Origin: Spirosoma panaciterrae DSM 21099
GTDB lineage: Bacteria; Bacteroidota; Bacteroidia; Cytophagales; Spirosomataceae
DNA length: 64,000 nt
Reading direction: 5' to 3'
Assembly: GCF_000374025.1 (NCBI RefSeq)
Contig: NZ_KB893184.1
Coordinates: 310,001 to 374,000 of the forward strand
The first letter of the stretch is position 1. Each line of letters begins with the position of its first letter. The position numbers were made by a program, and so were the translations under genes. This document shows positions 33,552 to 42,023 of the stretch, piece by piece. Below the pieces are notes generated by a model. The model saw only the letters and a program-made list of their open reading frames with translations, made no database searches and had not been told where the DNA came from.

Positions 33552-34370
33552 CTAAACAATAGCCAGTAAGGGTAAATCAGTCAGGCGGGCCATGCGTTGT
33601 GTTTCTCCTTCCGAGAATAGCTGCCATAGCCAGCTTCGGCTTTGTGGGAGCATCATGATCAGATCGGCTTTGTTGGTATGGGAAAAGTCCAGAAGGGTTG
33701 TGTACACTTCTTCGCCCCCTACAATGCTTAGCGTATGCGGTTGTTGACTAAGCAGGCGACGAATCAGTTCAGCTCGCTCTTTTACCTGAGGAGCCGCTGG
33801 TGTGTCGCTGATGCAGAGTACGTTGACGACACTGCCAAACTCCCGCGCAAACGTGAGGGCGGTTTCCAGCGCAATGGCATTGGGCGGTACAGCCAGGTCA
33901 ATGCCTAACACAATGTTTTTCAGTCCGGCATAGCCCGTGCCTGGTGGAACCAGCAGTAGCGGGACTTCGGTTTCGGCAACCATGTTGGTAGCAATACTGC
34001 CCATCAACTGAGCACTCTGAGGGGCCGTACCCACAGTCGACATAATGAGTAAATCAGCCCGTTGGGCTTTGGTAAACTGCCGGATGGCGTTCATGGTATG
34101 GCCTTCCTGAGCAACGCACTCAATGGGGATAGTAAGGCCAAGATCCGTTTCGAGTTGCTGGGCAAGATGATTTAATGCCTTTTCACTGTTGGCCTGCATA
34201 GCGTTTACCGACAGCGGGAAGTCGCCTTCTTTGGCGGGATTATCGGGCCAGAGGTGAAAGGCATGAAAGAGAACAAGACGGGCCTTTTGCTCATTCGCCA
34301 GTTGGGCCGCAAACTGGGCAACCCGGTTGGCATTCGCAGAAAAGTCGGTAGCAAGAACAATCGTTTTCAT
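33552..34370 (-). CDS. Tandem universal stress protein
   Basis: A 272-residue protein of two UspA domains. KTIVLATDFSANANRVAQFAA opens domain 1, which ends STVGTAPQSAQLMGSIATNM (a nucleotide-site-like loop). Domain 2 begins KNIVLGIDLAVPPNAIALE and ends without the glycine motif. It is upstream of LDH copy 2 by 23 bases. A half-operator (GTGATTTTGGTAAG, 34491-34504) lies upstream but is too weak to call. Confidence 0.87.
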   Translation of the reverse strand: MKTIVLATDFSANANRVAQFAAQLANEQKARLVLFHAFHLWPDNPAKEGDFPLSVNAMQANSEKALNHLAQQLETDLGLTIPIECVAQEGHTMNAIRQFTKAQRADLLIMSTVGTAPQSAQLMGSIATNMVAETEVPLLLVPPGTGYAGLKNIVLGIDLAVPPNAIALETALTFAREFGSVVNVLCISDTPAAPQVKERAELIRRLLSQQPHTLSIVGGEEVYTTLLDFSHTNKADLIMMLPQSRSWLWQLFSEGETQRMARLTDLPLLAIV

Positions 34371-34799
34371 AAGTGAAGTAGAAACGGGCAGGCTCGGCTA
34401 ACTAAGCAGCAAAGCCGCCTGCGTGTTAAATGACGCTGTAAAACAACAGCGATTCGGCTACAGCACCTATGATAGCAATCAGACGGTTATGTGATTTTGG
34501 TAAGCGCTCGGTCCGTAAACCGGCGTTGCCCCAGATGAACCTACGCCATTTATCAGCCATTTTCTACATTCTATTGATCCATTTCGACGCTTCGTCAGAT
34601 CCTGCTTTTAGCCGGGTGGGTCAGTCCACTACTTTTGTCCGCAAGTGAACGAAGCCTGTCCAGTTACGGACAGAATTATACAATGGTAAATTTATTAACT
34701 AGCTGATTGTTAGGTTTTAGCGAGAATTGGCACAGGCTTTGGAATCCTATAGACAACACAGTAAACAACACATTCAAAACACATAACACAAATACTACC
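34371..34799. other. Divergent intergenic region (429 bases)
   Basis: It separates the minus-strand usp gene from a plus-strand exported protein. It contains a perfect -7-type box TACTTTTG (34630-34637, plus strand), with no convincing -33 element, and a small inverted repeat CTGTCC/GGACAG (34656-34673). A half Crp-like site lies at 34491-34504. No gene is seen. Confidence 0.45.
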
Positions 34800-35174
34800 A
34801 TGTTAACACTAATGAGCAAAGTCGCAGCGTCAATCTTAGTAAGTGCTTCGACGTTAATGAATCCTACTACGCCTAAAGGGCTTTCTTTCGATGCCAGTGC
34901 ATACGTGACGGCCAATCATGAAATTCGGGTGGCTGTTCAGAAATCAGCGTCTATTCCAGTCGTTGTCGTATTGAAGAATAAGAGCAACCAGGTCCTGTTT
35001 GAGCAGAACATCGGTAAGAAAGAAGAAAAGTACGCTATGAAATTGAACGTAGACGATCTGGCCGACGGCGAGTATGAACTGGAGATCAAATCCAGCGAAG
35101 GCAGCATTCGCAAGCAGGTGAATTTGTCGACAAAGCCCGTTCTGCAAAGTAACCGTACCATTGCCATGCAATAA
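34800..35174 (+). CDS. Small exported beta-domain protein of unknown function
   Basis: A 124-residue protein. The start is set at ATG 34800 (MLTLMSKVAASILVSASTLM), which begins a signal peptide; the frame upstream is not protein-like. The mature part alternates strands (VRVAVQKSASIPVVVVLKNK, QVLFEQNIGKKEEKY, LADGEYELEIKSSEGSIRKQ), like a single Ig-like domain of the Bacteroidota cell-surface type. Stand-alone gene with a strong terminator. Confidence 0.72.
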   Translation: MLTLMSKVAASILVSASTLMNPTTPKGLSFDASAYVTANHEIRVAVQKSASIPVVVVLKNKSNQVLFEQNIGKKEEKYAMKLNVDDLADGEYELEIKSSEGSIRKQVNLSTKPVLQSNRTIAMQ

Positions 35175-35186
35175 ACGTAGCGAACA

Positions 35187-35233
35187 TAGAAACGCACGAA
35201 AGCCCGGTTATACCGGGCTTTCGTGCGTTTCTA
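35187..35233. terminator. Strong bidirectional terminator
   Basis: Perfect 22-bp arms (TAGAAACGCACGAAAGCCCG plus GT, and their complement) around a 3-base loop, between convergent stop codons of the exported protein and the sigma factor. Confidence 0.85.
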
Positions 35234-35243
35234 TAGGTGATGA

Positions 35244-35798
35244 TTAGTAAAGGCTCAATTGGGAGGCACATATGGCCTGTATACGTTCGCGGCTACGTTT
35301 CAGTCGCATCTTAACCGCACTTGGTTTGAGCTTATATAACTGGGCAATCGCATCGATACTCATCCCATCTTCATATTTCAATCGTAGTAGTTTTCGTTCT
35401 TCATCCGTCAGCCGATCCATAGCTACCCGCATGAGTTGCAGGGTTTCTTCATGGAGTTGCGGATCGCCATAATCGGCTTGGGTTTCCTGCAAGTGAACGG
35501 TTAAATCGGTAGTAGGAATCCGCCGGGCTAATCGAATCTGGTCGGCACAGTAATTATAGGCAATGGAGTATAGCCAGGTAGAAAAACTTGAGCGTTGTTG
35601 AAATGCATCCAGCTTATGAAAGGCCTTCAGAAAAATATCCTGTGTGAAATCCTGAGCTTGTTCAGAATCATTGGTCATCGATAGACATTGCTGATATACC
35701 TTGCCTACATACCGATTGTAGAGCGCTTCAAAACATTGGTTTGGCTGCTGGGGTAGGTAGTGGCGAATCATCTCTTCGTCACTTAGGTGAACTTTCAT
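35244..35798 (-). CDS. ECF-type RNA polymerase sigma factor
   Basis: A 184-residue sigma-70 family protein. Region 2 is seen in DFTQDIFLKAFHKLDAF and FSTWLYSIAYNYCADQIR. Region 4 is the helix-turn-helix DGMSIDAIAQLYKLKPSAV followed by KMRLKRSRERI. No anti-sigma (FecR-like or other) gene adjoins it, which is unusual for Bacteroidota ECF sigmas. Upstream is a very AT-rich spacer. Its regulon cannot be told. Confidence 0.93.
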   Translation of the reverse strand: MKVHLSDEEMIRHYLPQQPNQCFEALYNRYVGKVYQQCLSMTNDSEQAQDFTQDIFLKAFHKLDAFQQRSSFSTWLYSIAYNYCADQIRLARRIPTTDLTVHLQETQADYGDPQLHEETLQLMRVAMDRLTDEERKLLRLKYEDGMSIDAIAQLYKLKPSAVKMRLKRSRERIQAICASQLSLY

Positions 35799-36155
35799 GG
35801 TGGATTGGTAACAAGTAGTTTAGAATTATTCTTCAAATTTAATTAATTATTTTACTATTTTCCCATATAGGTCTGAAATACAGGGTATAAACTTAATGAA
35901 TCTATTAAACGGTGTATATACACACATTATAAATATACAAATAGTTATTTAATTAAACAATATAGTACTATTTAATTCGAAGGTATTTGTCAAGGTTTGT
36001 AGTTACGAGTATGTGGGTATCTCGAGTCACTAAATCAAAAATAGAACTAAGATTATGTAGATATAGGCTAAAAATAAATGCTTCAAAGAGCGTAAAATTG
36101 ACTTTTGTTTAACTTTGTGTCTTATAAATGCCTTTTAAGTTAAACAAATAGTTGT
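35799..36155. other. AT-rich divergent promoter region (357 bases)
   Basis: Strongly AT-rich compared with its surroundings. A minus-strand -7-like box TAAATTTG (35841-35834) serves the sigma factor. A plus-strand box TAACTTTG (36110-36117) lies before the next gene. Neither has a clear -33 TTG at 17-21 bases. The base composition suggests bent or protein-bound DNA. Confidence 0.5.
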
Positions 36156-36551
36156 GTGAACGATAAATCTTCACCGAATGGCTTCTTTATTCATGAAGTA
36201 AGCTATAAGCATGTGTTGATGAACTGGCTGCTGGTTATTGCCGATTTTCATTCAAATTATAATCGACTGGTCAAGTGCCTGAATGCGTATAAAACACAGC
36301 AAGGGCCGTCTGAAACTACTAAATCGTGTGAAGTTCAACTGCCTGTTGGCCAGGTAGTATCGCTATTGAATACGATGCAGCAGGAACTGGAAAGGTTAGC
36401 AACCGATATGGAGCAGTACCAGGCTCCGCTTCCCAGCGATCAGAACAACTACTGTACTAAACTTGCGAATCATACACAGACGATTAACGAGTTGAATAAG
36501 CAGGCGCAGTGTATACTCCAACTGGCAACATTACCCGCTCTACAGAAGTGA
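36156..36551 (+). CDS. Small helical protein of unknown function (GTG start)
   Basis: A 131-residue protein beginning at a GTG; the -7-like box TAACTTTG lies 39 bases upstream. It is helical (LLVIADFHSNYNRLVKCLNAY, QVVSLLNTMQQELERLATDMEQ, LNKQAQCILQL), in general shape like the 32014-32409 protein, but with no proven relation. It is convergent with the histidine kinase gene, two bases apart, with no terminator between. Confidence 0.6.
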   Translation: MNDKSSPNGFFIHEVSYKHVLMNWLLVIADFHSNYNRLVKCLNAYKTQQGPSETTKSCEVQLPVGQVVSLLNTMQQELERLATDMEQYQAPLPSDQNNYCTKLANHTQTINELNKQAQCILQLATLPALQK

Positions 36552-36553
36552 AG

Positions 36554-38227
36554 CTAGGGCAGCAGTGGCAGGTAAAGTTTGAAGATAGCTCCCTGGCCTG
36601 GCTGGCTGGTAGCCGTGATGGCTCCTCCATGGTTTTGGGCTACCTTTTCACATATGGCCAGCCCTACGCCCGTTCCGGCAAATTCATTTTTGCCATGTAG
36701 CCGTTGGAATACCTGAAAAATTCGATCCAAATATTTTTCATCAAAGCCGATGCCGTTATCAGCAATACTAATGCAGGTGTATACTGCCGATGGCCGGGTT
36801 GGTTTAATCGATACGGGCAGATCAGTAGACTGAACGGTATAGGCCGACACTCGAATCTTTGGGTTGGTATCTTTCTGCCTGAACTTAAGCGAGTTGCTCA
36901 ACAGGTTCTGGAAGAGCTGCGTAAGCTGGGCGACATCGGCCTCAACCACGGGCAGGTCTTCTACCGTAATTTCGGCCATCGACTCCTCAACACTCACCGA
37001 TAAATTGTCCAGAGCGGTGTGGATCACCTGAGTCAGAGAAATTTCAATCGGCTCCTCCTGCCGGGTCGACAGACGGGAGTAGGTGAGCAGGTCTTTGATC
37101 AGGATCGACATACGGGCAGCAGCAGACTGCATTCGGTCCAGATAGAGTAGATCGTCGCTTGCCAGCGTGGTACTGCGCGTCTTGACCAGATCGCCAAACT
37201 GCTGAATTTTTCGTAAAGGTTCCTGTAAGTCGTGACTGGCTATGTAGGCAAACTGGCTGAGCTTGGCGTTGCTCAGGTTGAGTTCTTTGATGGTTGTTTC
37301 CAGTTTACGCTGCGATTGTTCCAGCTCTTCTTTGGCGCGACTTAGTTCTTCTTTTTCCTGGAGCGTTTGGCCAACAATCTTTTGCGCATCAATATTGACC
37401 ATGAAGCCAGTCCAGGCATTCACCTTACCAAGGTAATTGGTAACCGGCTGAACGGAAAACAAATGCCATACATACGTCTGCGTAGCTTTCTCTTTTAGCC
37501 GGAATTCATACTGAAAAGGCTTATGCTGAACGGCCTGTTCGGTCCACAGTTGCCAGAAAGCGCCGTAATCGTCAGGGTGAATAATGTCCGACCATTTACT
37601 CTGATTGAGGCTTTGGATGGATCGGCCCGTAAATTCAGTAACCCACTCGTTGGCATACAGGAGCTGTCCCATCTGATTGGCCGTAAAAATCATCAGCGGC
37701 AAGGAGTTGGTTACCAGTTTGTAGTGCTGCTCACTGGCTTTCAGCCGTTGCGACAGTTCCTGTAGCTGCTCGTTTTTTCGCTTTATTTCATCATAGGCCG
37801 ATAGGGGCTGATCGGTGATAAACTGAGCCCTCCACTCCTGAATACGTTCTGCACTGATTCGGCGGCTGATGGGCAGATTGAAAGACAACGTGATCTTACT
37901 TTCGCGTCCGGTGTTGCTGATTTCCAGCTTCTCGACCAGGCGCTGGGCATATTGCAAGCCTTGATGGAGCGGATTGGCCACGGTAAGATTTTTGTCTTTA
38001 ACCACGGCCACCAGTGCCTGGCTGCGCTGATAAGCGGTTGCCCCCAGCATCAGAACAGGCTCAGTACCATGCTCCATACTGTACCGGGCTACTTCGGATA
38101 CAGCGGTAGCGAACGTGGTTTGGGCCGCCAGCGACAGTCCAGCCAGTTCGGCTAATTTCATAGCGCGTTTATGGGCCAGAATCAGGTCCATTTCATTGTC
38201 GAGCAGTACTTTAGCTAATTCCTCCAT
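36554..38227 (-). CDS. PAS sensor histidine kinase with N-terminal RsbW-like region, stressosome output
   Basis: A 557-residue cytoplasmic kinase. Residues 1-135 resemble a degenerate anti-sigma-type ATPase (FATAVSEVARYSMEHG). A PAS domain spans about 167-282, a coiled coil 285-320, the phospho-acceptor His332 is in IASHDLQEPLRK, and the ATPase domain (about 430-557) has LLSNSLKFR, DNGIGF and GTGVGLAICEKV. There are no membrane helices. It overlaps the preceding gene by 17 bases and so is the last gene of the stressosome-like operon, probably its output. No response regulator is adjacent. Confidence 0.87.
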   Translation of the reverse strand: MEELAKVLLDNEMDLILAHKRAMKLAELAGLSLAAQTTFATAVSEVARYSMEHGTEPVLMLGATAYQRSQALVAVVKDKNLTVANPLHQGLQYAQRLVEKLEISNTGRESKITLSFNLPISRRISAERIQEWRAQFITDQPLSAYDEIKRKNEQLQELSQRLKASEQHYKLVTNSLPLMIFTANQMGQLLYANEWVTEFTGRSIQSLNQSKWSDIIHPDDYGAFWQLWTEQAVQHKPFQYEFRLKEKATQTYVWHLFSVQPVTNYLGKVNAWTGFMVNIDAQKIVGQTLQEKEELSRAKEELEQSQRKLETTIKELNLSNAKLSQFAYIASHDLQEPLRKIQQFGDLVKTRSTTLASDDLLYLDRMQSAAARMSILIKDLLTYSRLSTRQEEPIEISLTQVIHTALDNLSVSVEESMAEITVEDLPVVEADVAQLTQLFQNLLSNSLKFRQKDTNPKIRVSAYTVQSTDLPVSIKPTRPSAVYTCISIADNGIGFDEKYLDRIFQVFQRLHGKNEFAGTGVGLAICEKVAQNHGGAITATSQPGQGAIFKLYLPLLP

Positions 38228-39245
38228 AGTTAGCCTGCATTCGGCCGATAAACAATGACGCGTCGTCGGTTTGTCGGGCGTAATCTTTGTATAGAGCCGC
38301 TGCCAGAACCGTTAGGTCGTAGCGATGAATTAAAGGATATTTGTTGGCGTCCCAACGGGATTGAAGCCCATCGGAACACATAATTAATAACTGACCGGGT
38401 TCAATCGGTAAAAAGTGGTCATTCATGGCTGTGGGCAGATTCATACCAATTATGCCATTGTACGACAATAGATTCTTATTGGTTATGGCCCCGCTTAGCC
38501 GAGTCGAAATGTTGCCAACGCCACACCAGTTCCACCGATGGTTCTGTATGTCGTATACAACAATTGAACCGACCAGACCGCGCGTTTTATTTACGGAGCG
38601 GTGCAAAAACCGGATGATGTCGGCCGGGCGATGCTCGATACAGATTCGAAACGCATTGATAGCTGCCTGAACAGCCGTGTAGGCTTCTGGTCCGTGACCA
38701 AGGCCATCGCCCACAAAAAGTTTTATAAAGTTTTCAGTCTTTTTAACGTAAATCCCATCACCACACATCGTTTCGCCCGGTTTGGCAACCAGTAATGACC
38801 GGAACTCGAATCCCAGCGTTTTGGCCTGTGGGGGCAATGGATTTTTGAAAACTCTGACCAATACAATAGTGCCCCACCCTTTAATCGAGTAAAGCTGCGA
38901 CTGGTCCGCCAGGCGTTTTATCGATCCAAGGCCATGCCCCAGCGTATTGGTGGTCGATATGCCATCCTGCATCATTCGGGCCGGATCGGCCATACCCGGC
39001 CCATGATCAATACTAATAATTTCCAGCCCCGAATTGCTGGCAATCTGAAAGTGCCGGACCAGCAACTCGCCACCACCCGCGTGTTTGATCAGGTTAGAGG
39101 TTAGCTCAGCTACAATCAAATCAATTTCGTTCAGCCGTTGTGTCGTAAACCCGACCAGCGTTGCGAGTTGATAGATGCCTTTTTTTATGCTCGACAAATA
39201 ACTTCGATCAAGCGCCTGAAAGCGTACATGGGGGGAGTTATCCAT
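38211..39245 (-). CDS. RsbT-like ATPase fused to RsbX/SpoIIE-like phosphatase
   Basis: A 344-residue fusion. The N-terminal half (1-135) is a GHKL ATPase with ELTSNLIKHAGGG, DHGPGMADP and LGHGLGSIKRLADQ. The C-terminal half (140-344) is a PP2C-type phosphatase with VGDGLGHGPEAYTA, IMCSDGLQSRWD and TDDASLFIG. In Bacillus these activities are on RsbT and RsbX, which phosphorylate and dephosphorylate stressosome STAS proteins. The gene overlaps its neighbours by 8 and 17 bases. Confidence 0.85.
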   Translation of the reverse strand: MDNSPHVRFQALDRSYLSSIKKGIYQLATLVGFTTQRLNEIDLIVAELTSNLIKHAGGGELLVRHFQIASNSGLEIISIDHGPGMADPARMMQDGISTTNTLGHGLGSIKRLADQSQLYSIKGWGTIVLVRVFKNPLPPQAKTLGFEFRSLLVAKPGETMCGDGIYVKKTENFIKLFVGDGLGHGPEAYTAVQAAINAFRICIEHRPADIIRFLHRSVNKTRGLVGSIVVYDIQNHRWNWCGVGNISTRLSGAITNKNLLSYNGIIGMNLPTAMNDHFLPIEPGQLLIMCSDGLQSRWDANKYPLIHRYDLTVLAAALYKDYARQTDDASLFIGRMQANYGGIS

Positions 39246-39654
39246 TCTTCCATTTTAAAATAGTCACTGTAGTGCCCTGGCCTACAGCACTTTGAATCGA
39301 GAAGTCGTTGACCAGGCGTCTGGTGCCTGGTAACCCTAAACCCAGGCTTTTGCCCGTTGAGTAACCGTCCTGCATGGCCAGGCTGATGTCGGCAATACCT
39401 GGCCCTTTGTCGGAGAATGTCAGACGTACGCCCGTTTCGCGGCCTCGGCTTACCACTTCAATCAGTACAGTGCCCGTGCCCGCGTAACGGAGCATGTTTC
39501 GGACCAGCTCGCTGGCAGCGGTGATCAGCTTGGTTTGGTTAACAAGGCCCATCCCAATTTTCACAGCTACCTCTTTGACTCGGTTGCGGAGGGGAACCAC
39601 ATCCTGCTCTCTGGTGATGGCGATGCTGTCTTTACTCAGTGTAATCAGCATCAT
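39238..39654 (-). CDS. rsbT: RsbT-like serine kinase
   Basis: A 138-residue GHKL kinase of RsbT length. The N box is ASELVRNMLRYAG (47-59), the G1 box SDKGPGI (81-87) and the G2 box SLGLGLPG (103-110). In Bacillus, RsbT phosphorylates RsbS and RsbR, then leaves to activate its target. The gene overlaps rsbS by 23 bases and the fusion gene by 8 bases, so translation is coupled and subunit ratios are likely controlled. Confidence 0.88.
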   Translation of the reverse strand: MMLITLSKDSIAITREQDVVPLRNRVKEVAVKIGMGLVNQTKLITAASELVRNMLRYAGTGTVLIEVVSRGRETGVRLTFSDKGPGIADISLAMQDGYSTGKSLGLGLPGTRRLVNDFSIQSAVGQGTTVTILKWKNG

Positions 39655-40030
39655 CGTCGGTCAGTTCATCGTCGGAGCCAAGTTTCGTTTGCAGGAGAGC
39701 CATGCCACGCTCTACATCGAGGGCCGTATAAACACCACTTAACGATAATCCCAGTTCAATTAAGGTAATTGCAACCGCAGGCTGCATCCCTACAACCACC
39801 GTTTCGGCATCAAGAACCCGTGTCATGCTGGCGATATTCCCCAGAATACGACCCATAAATGAATCGACGATCGATACCGCCGAAATATCGATCAATACGC
39901 CACGAGCGCCCGTTTTATGAACCATATTTACCAGATCAGTTTCCAGGTTCAGAGCTAACCGATCGTATAAATCGACCTGAATGGTAACCAGCAAAAAGGC
40001 ACCCATTCGCAGAATTGGTATTTTATCCAT
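39632..40030 (-). CDS. rsbS: RsbS-like STAS protein
   Basis: A 132-residue single STAS domain. IPILRMGAFLLVTIQVDLYD and GVLIDISAVSIVDSFMG match RsbS, with Ser57 at the phosphorylation position. VVGMQPAVAITLIELGL is the second conserved part. It has an acidic tail (SDDELTDDDADYTE). It would form the stressosome core with the RsbR-like protein encoded 12 bases upstream. Confidence 0.9.
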   Translation of the reverse strand: MDKIPILRMGAFLLVTIQVDLYDRLALNLETDLVNMVHKTGARGVLIDISAVSIVDSFMGRILGNIASMTRVLDAETVVVGMQPAVAITLIELGLSLSGVYTALDVERGMALLQTKLGSDDELTDDDADYTE

Positions 40031-40042
40031 CGGGTAACGACG

Positions 40043-40909
40043 CTATAAGACTTTCTTTTCGGATTCTGCTCGTTTCACCGTCAGCCTGTTCATACTGAAT
40101 GCATGTTTGAGGGCACTGGCCAGCGAAGCTTTGGTAATGATATTGGACAGGTCGATACCCAGATGAACGACGGTCTGGGCTATTTCGGGCCGGATACCGC
40201 TGATGATGCAGTCGGCACCCATCAGTCGGGTCGCACTGACGGTTTTGATCAGGTGTTGCGCCACGAGGGAGTCGACTGCCGGAACGCCGGAAATATCCAG
40301 AATAGCGATGCCGCTACCCGTGTCAACAATTTTCTGGAGAAGGCTTTCCATAACCACCTGCGTTCGGGCGCTGTCCAGCGTACCAATGATGGGAAGGGCA
40401 AGAATACCGTCCCACACCTGAATTACGGGCGTAGAAATGTCGCTGATCTCTTCGGTTTGCCGGAATATAACCTCCTCACGGCCTTTTATAAACGTTTCGA
40501 ACGTAACCACGCCAAAGCTATCCAGCAGCCGATTGAATTTCAGGCTTGTTTTGAAGAGCAGAAGAGGATCGCTGCTTAGATCCTGCTGAAGCAGCTCAAA
40601 AATGGCTTCTTTCAGGCTGAAAATATACAGGCCAGTTTCGCGGGGCGAAAAGCCTTGCCGGGCTCTCGACATCGAAATGGCTGATAAGAGTTCAAACAAT
40701 TCATCGAAACTTGCCGACTCGGTTTGCTCAATATTATTGTCGTTCACGCTCTTGACCAGCAGATCAACCAATTCTTCGGATTGCAGACGGAGTTCATCAT
40801 TCGTCATTAAATCGTCCCGAAGGGTATCGCTGGCTAACTGTTTCTGGATCCATGTATCTAAAAGGAGGGCCTTATTCTTTTTTAGGAATTGAGCTACGCT
40901 ATTGGTCAT
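40043..40909 (-). CDS. rsbR: RsbR-like stressosome sensor
   Basis: A 288-residue protein started at ATG 40909 (MTNSVAQFLKKNKALLLDTW), where the RsbR/RsbRD-type N-terminal helical domain begins. That domain spans 1-150 (FSLKEAIFELLQQDL). The C-terminal STAS domain (165-270) has ILDISGVPAVDSLVAQHL with Ser214 where Bacillus RsbR has its first phospho-Thr, and GIRPEIAQTVVHLGID with Thr246 near the second. The N-terminal domain would sense an unknown signal. First gene of the operon. Confidence 0.88.
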   Translation of the reverse strand: MTNSVAQFLKKNKALLLDTWIQKQLASDTLRDDLMTNDELRLQSEELVDLLVKSVNDNNIEQTESASFDELFELLSAISMSRARQGFSPRETGLYIFSLKEAIFELLQQDLSSDPLLLFKTSLKFNRLLDSFGVVTFETFIKGREEVIFRQTEEISDISTPVIQVWDGILALPIIGTLDSARTQVVMESLLQKIVDTGSGIAILDISGVPAVDSLVAQHLIKTVSATRLMGADCIISGIRPEIAQTVVHLGIDLSNIITKASLASALKHAFSMNRLTVKRAESEKKVL

Positions 40910-40933
40910 GAGGCAAGTTGATTGTAAAACAAG

Positions 40934-40941
40934 CAAATGTA
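40934..40941 (-). promoter_or_regulatory. -7 promoter box of the stressosome operon
   Basis: On the minus strand TACATTTG, a perfect TAnnTTTG, ends 24 bases before the rsbR start. No clear -33 TTG was seen. Confidence 0.45.
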
Positions 40942-41251
40942 AAAATTACTTAACGATTACGGTAATTTATTAGGGAGTGGCGAAGCTAAAGCCAGGCAAA
41001 GTAAGGTTGCCTGGACGGACTTTGATCTATAAAATGTAAATATGTTGAAATAATTCATTGGTCGATAGTAAGCCAGCCATTAACCTGATTCTTTTAATCT
41101 CGGAAGGCATTTAAGGTTGCTGAATTGCTGGTGCTATAAACAAGCCCATGGGCGATCATAAGGCTCGTCTAACGATTTGTAACAGAATCCAGACCATGCT
41201 GTTTGACGAGAGCCATCCCGGCCTCTCTGCTGGCGAAAGCTACAGGCCAGG
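40942..41251. other. Intergenic stretch with one hairpin
   Basis: Between two minus-strand units. CCAGGCAA and TTGCCTGG (40992-40999, 41007-41014) form a short hairpin. No gene was seen. Confidence 0.45.
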
Positions 41252-41626
41252 CTAGGTGGCTGAACAGGCTCTCAAGCCTATAATACCTAGCCCAATCAGG
41301 AGAAGAAAAAAGAGTTCGGTAACCGACCAGGAGGCTCTAAGGACCATCACATCAACCACTTTGACCAGCGCCAGTGTCATGGCCGTCCAGATGGCAAAAG
41401 CAGTGGGTGTGGGAATCTGTTTGAGGGCCAGTGAGAAAAAGAACATATTGATCAGGCCAAATACAATATTTCCTAAAAAGGGTACCAGGATTGGTAAACC
41501 CGCACCAGGCAAATAGAATGAGTTCCAGCGCAAAGCTGTCAATTTATCGAAGTCCATGTACTTGAGCGAATACGTCCAGCCGGTTTGAAAGAGTGCAGCA
41601 ATGAACAGAAATAACCAGGCATACAT
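41252..41626 (-). CDS. SMR-like small membrane protein lacking the catalytic Glu
   Basis: A 124-residue protein with four helices in the SMR (EmrE-like) pattern. KQIPTPTAFAIWTAMTLAL matches EmrE helix 3 (AYIPTGIAYAIW). The first helix reads IAALFQTGWTYSLKYM, with Gln14 where EmrE has the essential proton/drug-binding Glu14. A loop of about 20 extra residues follows helix 1. It cannot work as a normal drug/proton antiporter; a different substrate or a partner subunit is likely. Single-gene unit. Confidence 0.78.
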   Translation of the reverse strand: MYAWLFLFIAALFQTGWTYSLKYMDFDKLTALRWNSFYLPGAGLPILVPFLGNIVFGLINMFFFSLALKQIPTPTAFAIWTAMTLALVKVVDVMVLRASWSVTELFFLLLIGLGIIGLRACSAT

Positions 41627-42023
41627 GATAAACGGAGTATTTTTACTCAGAAGGTAATGGCTCGCTGTAAAGGTAAAGTACGCGCATGATCTATATGTTA
41701 CCAGGTTATTATTGATTGATTAAGGATCAGGAGCGATTGAAAATATCGGAGTCGTTGGTAGGCACCCAGGGTTTCTAAAACCAGGCAATTCATAAAGATA
41801 GTCCTGAAAGCCAAGCTTTTACCATGGTTGAAGTGATAAACATGGGGCGTTCTGATTGGAGTTCTCGGAAATCATAACAGTTTGGAAATACTTCGGTAAA
41901 ACTGGGGTAATTTCTAACTGCTTGTTTTGCGCTTTCATTCGTGGCTTTTCTGAAAAGTCTTTCGTTCAGTTTTCTTTTTTGTCGATTGGCTGAATACACT
42001 CTCTCAACACTAGATGCATGATA
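41627..42023. other. Divergent intergenic region (397 bases)
   Basis: Holds the promoters of the SMR-like gene and of the exported protein at 42024. A 69-codon frame on the minus strand (41790-41999) has a Lys/Arg/Asn-rich, non-protein-like start and was not accepted. No strong hairpin was seen. Confidence 0.4.

Noticed and set aside
34491-34504. GTGATTTTGGTAAG before the usp gene at 33552
   Set aside because: Only one half-site is clear and the expected box position reads AGGTGCTG.
41790-41999. 69-codon minus-strand frame
   Set aside because: Composition is not protein-like, there is no membrane or signal feature, and it fills a promoter region.
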